From NCBI GenBank assembly GCA_945881985.1, contig CAMCVL010000002.1, positions 1-64,000 of the forward strand: a DNA stretch of 64,000 bases, given 5' to 3'. Position 1 is the first letter of the stretch; every line of letters starts with the position of its first letter. A program made the position numbers and the translations under genes. The notes beneath the pieces were generated by a model. It was given only the letters and a program-made list of their open reading frames with translations. It was not told the origin of the DNA and did no database searches. This DNA comes from Rickettsia typhi (lineage in GTDB: Bacteria; Pseudomonadota; Alphaproteobacteria; Rickettsiales; Deianiraeaceae). Below are positions 24,448 through 33,237 of this stretch, one piece after another.

Positions 24448-25887
24448 TTAATAGCCTGTTTGCATCCTTTCAACAAGCTCTTTAATGGTAGGGGTAAATG
24501 TGCCGCCTTTGTACCAAGGGTCTTGCTTAAGCCTGTAGCCTAATGCACCCGAGAACATAAGATTGTTTTCAATATCGCTTGTATGAATAGCATTTTGTAA
24601 GCTTTTTTGAATGCAAAAGCTCCTTGGGTCAGGCAGTTTGCCAGTTGTTAAATCCTCGTGATGAGTTGACCAGTTGCTAAACTTGCAAAAAGATAGACAA
24701 CCCATGCAGTCCTTTTGGTCGGTTAAAATTTGATTTTTAGACTCCGGAGTGACAAAAACAAATGTATCATCAGGAGTTTTGATTGGCTCGCTGTTGCCTG
24801 CTGCAATCCAAGCTTTTACTTTAGATTCGTCCTCTTGTTTAATAAATACACTGCGACCCCTAGCACCAAATTTAAACTCGCAGTTAAAGACATCGTTTTT
24901 GTCCTTTGAAATTTCAATCTGCCTCTGGCTTCTTGCTATAAGATCATTTAAAAATTTGTTTTTTACCGCAGAGGAGTAAAATCCAGTAGGGCTAAAGTTA
25001 TTTAAAAAAACATCGCCCTCTTCAAGGGATGCTAGTTTTTGTTTCCATTCGTCTGGTACTGGGCTTTCCTTTGTAAAAATTGGTCTTGTGCCAAACTGAA
25101 ACATAATTGGTCCTATCTCCGGATTGTTAAGATATTCCTCATAGTCCTTAACATGCCATACACCGCCCGCCAGTATGATTGGCACATTGTTTAGTCCAAC
25201 CTCGTTCATAAACTTGCGTAGCTCGGCTATTCTGTGATAAGGGGTTTGAGGCTCAAGGGGGTTTTCGGCATTTGACAGCCCGTTGTGACCACCAGCCTTC
25301 CAAGGGCATTCATACACAACAGCACCAAGCCAGTGAGAGAATTTGTCGTAAGACCTCTTCCACAATATCTTAAACGCCCTCATTGATGATACTATTGGGT
25401 AAAAGTGCACCCCGTATTTATCGGCTATTTCACCAAGTTGATAAGGCATGCCAGCCCCACATGTAACGCCGTTTATAAGTCCTTTTGCCCTTTCAAGAAC
25501 GCCGTTTAATACTCTTGAGGCACCGCCCATCTCCCACAAAACATTCATATGAACCTTGCCAAGCCCTCCAGAAATATCAAAGGCTCTTTTTGCTTGCGAT
25601 ACGGCGGCTTTAATGCCGTATTCCACAAGTTCCTCGTGTCTTTCGGCTCTTGTTTTGCCTTTGTAGATTATTGGTTCGTAAACGCCATTGTCGTTTAAGT
25701 AATCGGCATTAACGCCAGAGAAAGTGCCAACAGCACCATTTTTGGCAAAATTACCAGCGGTAACCCCGTTGCTAACCCCTATGCCCTTGCCACCTTCAAC
25801 AATTGGTAATATATTTTTGCCAGCACAAAAAACTGGCTCAAGAATTTTTTTTAAACCCTCGTTGCCAAGGGGTATTGCAATACTCAT
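24448..25887 (-). CDS. Nitronate monooxygenase/2-nitropropane dioxygenase-family flavoenzyme
   Basis: 479 residues of a TIM-barrel FMN protein. KGIGVSNGVTAGNFAKNGAVGTFSG is the phosphate-loop region, GVTCGAGMPYQLGEIA and the PIILAGGVWHVKDYEE segments hold FMN contacts, and the QFGTRPIFTKESP segment is typical of the NPD group. The C-terminus carries a Cys cluster (DCMGCLSFCKFSNW) that could bind metal. Family members oxidise nitronates or reduce quinones/enoyl substrates; the substrate here is not known. The gene diverges from the rhuM/serS direction. Its upstream side borders the direct-repeat copy at 25911. Confidence 0.85.
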   Translation of the reverse strand: MSIAIPLGNEGLKKILEPVFCAGKNILPIVEGGKGIGVSNGVTAGNFAKNGAVGTFSGVNADYLNDNGVYEPIIYKGKTRAERHEELVEYGIKAAVSQAKRAFDISGGLGKVHMNVLWEMGGASRVLNGVLERAKGLINGVTCGAGMPYQLGEIADKYGVHFYPIVSSMRAFKILWKRSYDKFSHWLGAVVYECPWKAGGHNGLSNAENPLEPQTPYHRIAELRKFMNEVGLNNVPIILAGGVWHVKDYEEYLNNPEIGPIMFQFGTRPIFTKESPVPDEWKQKLASLEEGDVFLNNFSPTGFYSSAVKNKFLNDLIARSQRQIEISKDKNDVFNCEFKFGARGRSVFIKQEDESKVKAWIAAGNSEPIKTPDDTFVFVTPESKNQILTDQKDCMGCLSFCKFSNWSTHHEDLTTGKLPDPRSFCIQKSLQNAIHTSDIENNLMFSGALGYRLKQDPWYKGGTFTPTIKELVERMQTGY

Positions 25888-25910
25888 TTAAGTCAAAAAA
25901 GAAATAACTA

Positions 25911-26000
25911 TTTTATTGCTATTGTACACAAGCAACATAAACTTAAACAACTTTAAAGTATAAATACCTTGTTGTCAATTATTATTATTTTTATACTTTT
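25911..26000 (+). repeat. Imperfect direct repeat, left copy
   Basis: About 90 bp that align end-to-end with 26698-26786. Shared blocks are TTTTATTGCTATTG, AAGCAA-ATAAACTTA, TTGTTGTCA-TTATTATT and a final TTTTTAT. In this copy the position of the serS ATG reads ATA. The pair flanks the rhuM fragment. Confidence 0.8.
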
Positions 26001-26104
26001 TAAGGCTGCGTTTAAAGCAAGCTTAACTTAACTTGCGACAGGGCAATAAGGATAGATACTTGCTAAAAAATAGTTATTAGGTCTTATTTTTTGTAGTATA
26101 ATTT

Positions 26105-26674
26105 ATGAATAACGAAACAAACAGCGATATTTTAATTTACCAAGGCAAAAACGGCACAAGGGTTGAATTAAAACCAAGTCAAGAACATGAGACAATTTGG
26201 GCGACGCAAAAACAAATGGCAGAGATTTTTGACGTTGAAGTTCCTGCTGTAAGTAAGCATATTTCAAACATCATTAAAGATGGAGAGTTAAATATTTCAG
26301 TTATTTCCAAAATGGAAATAACTGCTTCCGATGGTAAAAAATATAATGTTGAACACTACAACCTTGACATGATTATTGCAGTTGGCTATAGGGTAAACTC
26401 GGCAAAGGCAACGCAGTTTAGAATCTGGGCAACTAAAATACTTAAAGAGTATATCATTAAGGGCTTTGCAATGGACGATGAAAGACTTAAAGACCCAAAG
26501 ACCAATCAATATTTTAGAGAGCTCTTAGAGAGGGTAAGGGAGATTAGGTCTAGTGAAAAATTGTTCTATCAACAGGTAAAAGATATTTACACTACGGCTA
26601 TTGATTACGAAGAAAAAAAGAAATCCCGAGAAACCATAACAATAACGCAAGTGTTAAGGTTTAAAGAGATGTGA
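26105..26674 (+). pseudogene. RhuM-family protein, C-terminally truncated
   Basis: 189 residues with a clear RhuM N-terminal half: VELKPSQEHETIWATQKQMAEIFDVEVPAVSKHI, VEHYNLDMIIAVGYRVNSAKATQFRIWATKIL, and LERVREIRSSEKLFYQQVKDIYTTAIDYE. The family normally exceeds 300 residues; here, just after the conserved IDY motif, the frame runs into about 20 unrelated residues and stops. RhuM was first described from a Salmonella pathogenicity island; its biochemical role remains uncertain, and copies are common in mobile regions. The ATG at 26105 is intact. Flanking ~90-bp direct repeats suggest it arrived, or was cut down, by an insertion that duplicated the serS upstream region. The shortened protein could still be made. 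Confidence 0.75.
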
Positions 26675-26697
26675 ATTTTCCTTGTGGTAAAAAACGA

Positions 26698-26786
26698 TTT
26701 TTATTGCTATTGCGAGTAAGCAATATAAACTTACGAAAGAACTAAAGATTTTTGTTGTCAGTTATTATTGTTTTTATGTCTCTTTC
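26698..26786 (+). repeat. Imperfect direct repeat, right copy (contains the serS start)
   Basis: Right-hand partner of 25911-26000. This copy includes the serS start codon at 26776 and its upstream leader, so it is probably the original sequence, with the left copy being the duplicate. Confidence 0.8.
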
Positions 26787-28029
26787 ACTAACATTTATAA
26801 GGCAAAACTGGGATTTGTTTGCAAAATCTATGCAGGCACGCAGCTATAACGAAATTGATATTAATCTTATACCATCGCTTGATGACGAAAGAAAATCGCT
26901 AATTGCAAGGACGGAAGCCTTGCAAAACAAAAAAAACACTCTTGCAAAACAGATTGGCACCGCCAAGGCAAGGGGCGAGGGGTGCGAGGCTTTAATGAGC
27001 GAGTCCAACCTTGTAAAGCAAGAACTTGCAGAGCTTGAAGAGGCTGCAAACAAAAAACAAGAGGAGCTTGACTACATCTTAGTAAGATTACCAAACATCT
27101 TGCTTGAGGATGTGCCTAGTGGTAAGGATGAAAATGACAATCTGGAACTACGCAAGGTGGGTAAGGTGCCGCAATTTAACTTTAGTCCAAAAGAGCATTT
27201 TGAAATCGGGGCAAAGCTTGAGGCTATGGATTTTGAGTCAGCGGCGAATATTTCTGGCTCAAGATTTGTGTTTTTATACGATAAGCTTGCAAAACTTGAA
27301 AGAGCGCTTATAAACTTTGCACTAAAAGAACTTGGGCTAGCAGGCTACATGGAGGTTTCACCCCCGCTTTTAGTCAACGAAAAAGCCTATTTTGGCACAG
27401 GCCAGCTACCAAAATTTGAAGGCGACTTTTTTAAAACAACAGATAACAGATTTTTAATTTCCACCTCCGAAATTAGCCTTACAAACATAGTCAACGACAA
27501 AATTGTGCCGGAGCATAAGCTGCCGCTAAGATACACCGCCTTTACCCCTTGCTTTAGAAGCGAGGCAGGTGCCAGTGGCAAGGACACTCGTGGAATGATA
27601 AGGCTTCATCAATTTTACAAGGTTGAGATGGTATCTATCACAGCACCAGAGCACAGCATGGCAGAGCACGAAAGGATGCTTGGCATCACCGAGTCATTAC
27701 TGCAAAAGCTTGAACTACCTTACAGGGTTGTAAAAATTTGCAGTGGGGATATTGGGACAACTGCAGCAAAGACATACGATATTGAGGTTTTTATGCCGGG
27801 GCAGGGCAGGTATCGTGAGGTTGCTAGTATTTCAAACACTCTTGACTATCAAGCCCGTAGAATGATGGCAAGAGTTAAAAGAGCCGAGAGTAAAAAAAAT
27901 GAATACTTACACACCTTAAACGGCACAGCAATTGCATGTGGTAGAATAATTTGTGCAATACTTGAAACCTATCAAACAGAGGATGGAAACTTTGAAGTGC
28001 CAAAGGTTTTGGATTTAAATGGTTGTTAG
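26776..28029 (+). CDS. serS: Seryl-tRNA synthetase
   Basis: Class II aminoacyl-tRNA synthetase charging tRNA-Ser. The N-terminal tRNA-binding coiled coil runs from FIRQNWDLFAKSMQARSYNEI through about residue 105 (Lys/Glu-rich heptads). Class II motif 2 is CFRSEAGASGKDTRGMIRLHQFYKVEMV, and motif 3 contains LNGTAIACGRIICAILETYQ. 417 residues from the ATG at 26776 is the usual length; a TTG 24 nt upstream is rejected because FIRQN is the conserved start. The upstream leader is duplicated at 25911-26000. Confidence 0.96.
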   Translation: MSLSLTFIRQNWDLFAKSMQARSYNEIDINLIPSLDDERKSLIARTEALQNKKNTLAKQIGTAKARGEGCEALMSESNLVKQELAELEEAANKKQEELDYILVRLPNILLEDVPSGKDENDNLELRKVGKVPQFNFSPKEHFEIGAKLEAMDFESAANISGSRFVFLYDKLAKLERALINFALKELGLAGYMEVSPPLLVNEKAYFGTGQLPKFEGDFFKTTDNRFLISTSEISLTNIVNDKIVPEHKLPLRYTAFTPCFRSEAGASGKDTRGMIRLHQFYKVEMVSITAPEHSMAEHERMLGITESLLQKLELPYRVVKICSGDIGTTAAKTYDIEVFMPGQGRYREVASISNTLDYQARRMMARVKRAESKKNEYLHTLNGTAIACGRIICAILETYQTEDGNFEVPKVLDLNGC

Positions 28030-28135
28030 TTTGTTATAAATATAAAATGCACGATATTGGTGCTTTTGTGCTTTTAAGCTTAATAATGCCATTGTTAAGT
28101 AAAGAGGTATTGCAATTGAAGTTTATATAATCTTG

Positions 28136-28164
28136 TTGATTTAAGCAAAAATTTATTGTAGAAT
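28136..28164 (+). promoter_or_regulatory. Predicted promoter of virB9
   Basis: TTGATT (28136-28141), a 17-bp spacer and TAGAAT (28159-28164), about 40 nt upstream of the virB9 ATG. Confidence 0.5.
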
Positions 28165-28202
28165 TTATTCTGCTTTATTTGTTATTTTGTCACAAGGTAG
28201 GT

Positions 28203-29057
28203 ATGTTAAAAATTTTACTTTCTTTTGCTTTAGCTTTTTGCTTTGTAAGCTTTGATGCAAATTCTGCACAAAAGCCCTTTGGCCTTGTCAAAAAAGATGA
28301 AATTGATGGCATTAAACGCAATTTTGTAACCCCTCGTACTCTTGGGTCGGATGCTAGGTTTAAGGTTTTTTCCTATTCCCCAAATACAGTTTATAGACTA
28401 ACAGTACCATATGACACATCAACATACTTAGAGTTTGAAGGCGACGAGACCCCTTCTAGTTTTTCATTTAATAATCAAAGGCAAACCGCTTGGGATGTGG
28501 TGCCGGCACAAAACAGACTATATATAAGACCCGTGGAGAGTGATGCGGATAGTCAGATGACTGTAATGACAAATAAAAGAGTCTACTTTTTTGAGCTCTT
28601 TGCAAAGGAGCCGGAGTCCAAAGATATTTTTAAGGATAAAGATTTTGCTTTTTACATTAAGTTTTATTATCCAACATCTGGAGATTCCGACAATATCAAA
28701 AGATATGCAACATCAGTGTTGCCAGACCTTAGTAAGCCTGAAAAATACAACTTTAACTACACTTTAAACGGCGAGGATTACCTCTTTCCTGTTAAAATAT
28801 TTGACGATGGTCGTTTTGTTTATTTTGAGTTTAAGGAAAAAGGCGGCGTGCAACCTGCAATCTTTAGCGTTGATAGTGCAGGCTTTGAGTCTATTGTGAA
28901 CTATAGAGTTATAGGACCATATGTTGCCGTTGAATCTATGGGTCCAAGATATACCCTAAGATACGGCAGCGACATAGCCTGCGTGTATAACGAAAATCTA
29001 TGGCTTGATGAAAAAGTAAGAACAAAGGAAAAGAAAAGGCTTGAATGGAAAAATTAA
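28203..29057 (+). CDS. virB9: Type IV secretion protein VirB9
   Basis: Periplasmic/outer-membrane ring component of the VirB type IV secretion core complex with VirB7 and VirB10. A signal peptide (LKILLSFALAFCFVSFDANS) is followed by the N-terminal domain (DARFKVFSYSPNTVYRLTV, FEGDETPSSFSF). The hallmark C-terminal part is YNFNYTLNGEDYLFPVKIFDDGRFVYFEF, PAIFSVDSAGFESIVNYRVIGPYVAVE and YTLRYGSDIACVYNE. The ATG at 28203 has an AAGGTAGGT-like RBS; a TTG upstream is rejected. No other vir genes are adjacent. In Rickettsiales a second virB9 copy often stands alone outside the main cluster, and this gene would fit that pattern. A bactofilin gene follows by about 46 nt. Confidence 0.9.
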   Translation: MLKILLSFALAFCFVSFDANSAQKPFGLVKKDEIDGIKRNFVTPRTLGSDARFKVFSYSPNTVYRLTVPYDTSTYLEFEGDETPSSFSFNNQRQTAWDVVPAQNRLYIRPVESDADSQMTVMTNKRVYFFELFAKEPESKDIFKDKDFAFYIKFYYPTSGDSDNIKRYATSVLPDLSKPEKYNFNYTLNGEDYLFPVKIFDDGRFVYFEFKEKGGVQPAIFSVDSAGFESIVNYRVIGPYVAVESMGPRYTLRYGSDIACVYNENLWLDEKVRTKEKKRLEWKN

Positions 29058-29103
29058 AACAAATACAATATAGTGGATGCATAATATCTTTATTTGTAAA
29101 AAA

Positions 29104-29568
29104 ATGTTTGGATTTAAAAAGCAAAAACAGGAGGTTCAGAGGGATGATATTTTTTTTAATATCTTGTCATTTTTAGCCTCAATAAAGGACACAACCCCAC
29201 CAACGATATTAAACTGCAATGCAAGTCTTAACGGACAAATGTTGTTTGACTATGCTGAGGTATCTTGCGGTATTAAAGGCTTTGTAATGGCGAATTTATT
29301 AAACATAAGGCAAGATGCTAAAGTGGAGGCTAATATTTTAGCTGATAGCGTCGAAATTTACGGCACATTTAAAGGTAAAATTAAGGCCAGAATAATCACA
29401 ATTCACCAAGGTGCGGATGTTAGCGGCGACTTTGAGTATGCTTATTTAATTGTAAGCGACGGCGTTGTTCTTAACGGTAATTGCGTTTTTAATGAAGAGC
29501 TTAAATTGCAATCTTTAAAGTCCATTTTGGATGTAATTGACAATCAGGATTTTGGGACCGAAAAATAG
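29104..29568 (+). CDS. Bactofilin
   Basis: 154 residues from the ATG at 29104; an ATG at 29077 would add nine residues. Bactofilins (DUF583) polymerise into beta-helical cytoskeletal filaments that localise cell-envelope enzymes. Repeated short beta rungs are visible: LNCNASLNGQMLFDYAEVSCGIKGFV, ILADSVEIYGTFKGKIKARIITIHQGADVSGDF and VSDGVVLNGNCVF. The length and the unstructured charged ends are typical. It follows virB9 closely and could be cotranscribed, but a functional link is unproven; bactofilins are often tied to peptidoglycan enzymes. Confidence 0.85.
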   Translation: MFGFKKQKQEVQRDDIFFNILSFLASIKDTTPPTILNCNASLNGQMLFDYAEVSCGIKGFVMANLLNIRQDAKVEANILADSVEIYGTFKGKIKARIITIHQGADVSGDFEYAYLIVSDGVVLNGNCVFNEELKLQSLKSILDVIDNQDFGTEK

Positions 29569-29654
29569 CATTCTAAATACACCTTGTATCAAAATTTTTG
29601 CGGCAGATAAAGATTGATCTCTTTAAATTATAGGATGGGTTTTTTAGAAGAGGT

Positions 29655-30062
29655 TTATAATACATCCTCGGCAAAAATGTTTTTTACACGATGGGCAATT
29701 TTGTCATTTCTAATAAAAACGGCATCAAAAGAAAATGTATAATCTGCATAATCAGCGTTGCTTTGCTTTGCCTCGTTTAAAAAAATATCAGCAGCGGCAA
29801 AAATTCTTTGCCACTGCAGCTTGCTAATAAGGTTTTCGTAATCAATGTAGGCGGTATTGCTAGAGGTTGTTTTTACCTCTGTAAAAATTAAGTGCTTTTG
29901 GGTTGTGTTAATAAAGATAAGGTCAATTTCTCCAGCTTTGGTTTTTAGCCTTGAATGCAATTTGATATATTGAATTTTTGCATAAAAGCCTTCCGCAAGA
30001 TGCTCGCCTTTAACTCCATTTTTGTAAGCCAAAGCCCCAGCTACTTGCTTGTAAATAGACAT
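29655..30062 (-). CDS. yraN: YraN/UPF0102 family nuclease-fold protein
   Basis: 135 residues. The endonuclease-like core of the UPF0102 family is visible: GVKGEHLAEGFYA (the conserved G-x-x-G-E-x-x-A), RLKTKAGEIDLIF with the catalytic-type Glu-Ile-Asp, and LIFTEVKTTSSN with the EVK motif. These match PD-(D/E)XK active sites, although no physiological role is firmly established. The ATG at 30062 gives a normal length. It is convergent with the bactofilin gene and upstream of tRNA-Leu on the same strand. Confidence 0.88.
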   Translation of the reverse strand: MSIYKQVAGALAYKNGVKGEHLAEGFYAKIQYIKLHSRLKTKAGEIDLIFINTTQKHLIFTEVKTTSSNTAYIDYENLISKLQWQRIFAAADIFLNEAKQSNADYADYTFSFDAVFIRNDKIAHRVKNIFAEDVL

Positions 30063-30131
30063 CTGCTTGCCAAACTATTTTAAAAAACTGAGAGGTTAGG
30101 GGTTTTAAATTTTTGCCAAATACATACATAA

Positions 30132-30221
30132 TGGTGCGGATAAGAGGACTTGAACCTCCACGCCTTTTAATTTGGCATAGCGACCTCAACGCTACGTGTC
30201 TACCAGTTCCACCATATCCGC
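30132..30221 (-). tRNA. tRNA-Leu (anticodon GAG)
   Basis: On the minus strand, GCGGATA (complement of 30215-30221) pairs with TATCCGC (complement of 30136-30142), followed by discriminator A and an encoded CCA. The anticodon stem TAGCG/CGCTA holds TTGAGGT, giving anticodon GAG. The long variable arm with its own stem is class II, as for leucine, and the T loop reads GTTCAAGTC. Leu codons CTC and CTT are read. Confidence 0.96.
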
Positions 30222-30494
30222 TTGCAATATGTGATAGTAAATTTTGACATATAAATTTTTTTTGTCAAATATTCTTTTGTCTTTTGTGTGGACTGGATTT
30301 TGTTATTCATTAGCAATCTTTGCAAAAAAACTTGAAGCTAAGATTTTACTTGATACAATTTTTTACTACAACAAGACCAATGTTGTGTAATACAGCTTGT
30401 AAAATTGGATTATTGGATTGTATCTTATATCTGTTAATTTTAAATTGGATTGGTATGAGTGTTGTAAAAATGCCTTTTATTTTTTATTGGTAAG

Positions 30495-31565
30495 ATGGTT
30501 TTAAAAGTAAAGCAATCAATATTTAAAATTGAAAGCTATGTTCCGGGTAAGTCCACACCTAATGCAATAAAGTTATCGTCAAACGAAAATGCACTTGGGG
30601 CAAGCGGCAAAGCAATCCAAGCTTTTAAAGATTGCTCTGAGTACCTTTTTAAGTATCCAGACGGCTCGGCAAAACAATTACGCACCGCCATAGCAAGTAA
30701 GATTGGACTTGGCTTGCAGGATGTAAATGTTGTTATCGGGGCTGGGTCGGACGAGATTTTCTCAATGCTTTCAACCACCTTATTGCAGGAAGGGGACAAT
30801 ATTGTTCAATCAGAATACGGATTTTTAATGTATGCTATTTACGCCTATTCTCATGGTGCAGAGGTTGTTAGAGTTAAGGATACTGATTTTACCGCCAACT
30901 TAAATGCAATGCTTAGTGCGGTTAATAACAAAACAAAAATTGTGTATCTTGCTAATCCTAACAATCCTACCGGAACGATGGTTGACTTTAAACAAATTAA
31001 GGATTTTTTTAACAAATTGCCACCAAGTGTAGTTTTGGTTTTGGATTTAGCTTATAAAGAATATGCCCCGAGTGAAGGTCTAAGCGAGCTCTACAAACTT
31101 TGCATAGAGAGAGATAATTTGGTTATAACACAAACTTTTTCAAAGGCATATGGGCTTGCAGCCTTGCGTGTTGGTTATTGTATTTGCAGTAAATGGCTTG
31201 CTGATGTTATTAACAGAGTCAGGGGACCTTTTAACACCGCCGCACCATCGCAGGCTGCCTGTGTAGCGGCTCTTGCAGATGATGATTTTATTGCCAAAAG
31301 CTTAGCTAATAACGATACTCAAAAACTTTATCTTTATAGTCAGCTTGATTCTCTTGGTTTTGCATATCTAAAAACAGAAGCAAACTTTATTATGTTTGAT
31401 GCAAAAGATAAGGCAGCTCAGCTTGACGAGTTTTTAACACAAAACGGAATCGTTATCCGCCGCTTAGAGGCATACAACTTAAACAGCTACCTAAGGGTCA
31501 GTATAGGCACTCCGGAGCAAAATGCAAAATTTGTTGAGGCTTTGCAATTGTTTGCAAAACTATAG
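30495..31565 (+). CDS. hisC: Histidinol-phosphate aminotransferase family (HisC)
   Basis: PLP aminotransferase, class I/II fold, 356 residues. LSSNENALGAS is the start typical of HisC (substrate arm). FKYPDGSAKQLR, GAGSDEIFSMLS, YLANPNNPTGT (residues 151-161), LDLAYKEY (the Asp binds the PLP ring nitrogen) and TFSKAYGLAALRVGY with the PLP Lys217 are all present. The C-terminal RRLEAYNLNSYLRVSIGT fits. No other his genes surround it, so it may instead serve aromatic amino acid transamination, which many HisC proteins can do. PLP could be supplied by pdxJ. It is convergent with der. Confidence 0.92.
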   Translation: MVLKVKQSIFKIESYVPGKSTPNAIKLSSNENALGASGKAIQAFKDCSEYLFKYPDGSAKQLRTAIASKIGLGLQDVNVVIGAGSDEIFSMLSTTLLQEGDNIVQSEYGFLMYAIYAYSHGAEVVRVKDTDFTANLNAMLSAVNNKTKIVYLANPNNPTGTMVDFKQIKDFFNKLPPSVVLVLDLAYKEYAPSEGLSELYKLCIERDNLVITQTFSKAYGLAALRVGYCICSKWLADVINRVRGPFNTAAPSQAACVAALADDDFIAKSLANNDTQKLYLYSQLDSLGFAYLKTEANFIMFDAKDKAAQLDEFLTQNGIVIRRLEAYNLNSYLRVSIGTPEQNAKFVEALQLFAKL

Positions 31566-31680
31566 TCAGCCAAATGCTACGACCCTATCTTCTTGCAAAA
31601 TATATTCTGTAATTTTGCATCGTGAGCATCTTAAGTAGCTAAGCCGGATTTGTTGCAGTTGACAAAACTATAAAAAGCCA

Positions 31681-33204
31681 TTAAGACGCAACATACTTAT
31701 TTTTTGTTTTTACAAGGTCGATTCTGATTGGCACGCCTTCAATACCAAAATCCTTTGCGATTCTTTTGGACAAAAACCTCAAGTAGGAGTCGTTAATGCC
31801 CTCTGTTAAATTAACATAAAGTTTGAATGTTGGGGGGCGGGTTTTAATTTGCGTGATGTATTTTAGCCTTGTTTGCCTGCCGTTTATCATCTTTGGTCTT
31901 TGTATGGACTCGGCAGCCTTTAGCCACTCGTTAAGCACGGAGGTTTTTACTCTTTTGTTCCAGTTTTCATAAAGCCTTATGGACTCGGGTATAATACGCC
32001 TTGTGCCAAGCCCTTGCTTGCCAGAGGTAAGTATAATGCTTGGATTATGCAGATTAGGCACGAGGTCGCCAATTGCATGAGTTAGCTTGTATTTTACCTC
32101 GTCCAATTGCTCCTCGGTTAGCTTGTCAATTTTGTTCATGGCTATTATTAAATTACGCCCCTCTTTGCAAACTTTTGAGGCAAGCACCAAATCCTGCACA
32201 ACAAAAGGCTCGGTTACATCAATCAAGAGTACTGCGATATTGCAAAGCCTGAGCGTTCTTAGAGTCTCCTCTGCCGAGAGCTTCTCGGTTACCTCCTCGC
32301 CGCTTACCCTCCCTCCGCCTTGTATCCTTAGGGCTTTTCGCAGCCCTGCGGTATCAGTTAGCTTGATGTCGTAGTTGCGGTGGGCAATTTTTACAGAGAT
32401 TGCATCCCTTGTAATGCCAGCCTTGTCGCCAGTTATAAGCCTGTTGTAGCCAAGCATTGTGTTAATGAGTGTGGACTTGCCAGCATTTGGTCTGCCAATA
32501 ATTGCAATATGCAGGCGGTGAAAGTCATCCTTATCGGCACTTCTAGCTTCCTCTACCTCGCTTAAAGATTGCTCTGCTATGTCCTTTACCTCGGATTCAC
32601 AAATTTCCGCAGCAATCTCCTCCTCTGTCTTACCATCGTTTATAACAAGAGATGCTTGCTTAATTGCCTCATAAATATCGCCAAAACCTAAGGAATGCTC
32701 GGCAGCAATGTAGCAAGCCTTGCCAAGCCCTAGCTTGTAAAGCTCTGCATCGGTAATGTTGAGCCTTTTGTCACTCTCGGTTTTGTTGATTAACAGCTTA
32801 ACATTGCCGCAAAGCCTTTTTGCTATCCTGCAAAAATGAAAGTCATCGTCGCTTACCCCAACCCTACCGTCAATCATAAAAAAGCAAAGGTCGGCGGTTT
32901 CAATTGCCTTTATGCTTTGCTCTATCATCTGCTCGTACATCTGGCTTTCAAAGTTAGATTGTTTTTTATCCTGTATGCCACGCACAAACTTTGGCAGCGA
33001 GCCTTTGGGGATGTTTTCAAGCCCTGCGGTGTCAATTAAAATAAAGTTTAAACCGCTAAGTTTGCACGCAAGCTCCTTTGTGTCGCGGGTTATGCCTGGT
33101 TCATCCTTAACAATTGCAAACTTGCCACCTGCAAGCTTGTTAAAAAGCGTAGATTTGCCAACATTTGCCCTGCCAACAATTGCTACTCTGGGTATTTTAT
33201 ACAT
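31681..33204 (-). CDS. der: GTPase Der (EngA)
   Basis: Essential 50S ribosome-assembly GTPase with two tandem G domains and a KH-like tail. G1 motifs are GRANVGKST (residues 11-19) and GRPNAGKST (~234-242); DTAG switch motifs and NKTESD/NKID-type G4 motifs follow in each domain. The first G4 is INKTESD. The C-terminal KH domain is represented by the PTFKLYVNLTEGINDSYLRFLSKRIAKDFG stretch. The length of 507 is a little above the typical ~440-490, due to an acidic linker. It is the last gene of the purS-lipoprotein-der run. Confidence 0.96.
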   Translation of the reverse strand: MYKIPRVAIVGRANVGKSTLFNKLAGGKFAIVKDEPGITRDTKELACKLSGLNFILIDTAGLENIPKGSLPKFVRGIQDKKQSNFESQMYEQMIEQSIKAIETADLCFFMIDGRVGVSDDDFHFCRIAKRLCGNVKLLINKTESDKRLNITDAELYKLGLGKACYIAAEHSLGFGDIYEAIKQASLVINDGKTEEEIAAEICESEVKDIAEQSLSEVEEARSADKDDFHRLHIAIIGRPNAGKSTLINTMLGYNRLITGDKAGITRDAISVKIAHRNYDIKLTDTAGLRKALRIQGGGRVSGEEVTEKLSAEETLRTLRLCNIAVLLIDVTEPFVVQDLVLASKVCKEGRNLIIAMNKIDKLTEEQLDEVKYKLTHAIGDLVPNLHNPSIILTSGKQGLGTRRIIPESIRLYENWNKRVKTSVLNEWLKAAESIQRPKMINGRQTRLKYITQIKTRPPTFKLYVNLTEGINDSYLRFLSKRIAKDFGIEGVPIRIDLVKTKNKYVAS

Positions 33205-33237
33205 CTGTTTTACTATAAATAAACGCTTAATTAAATT

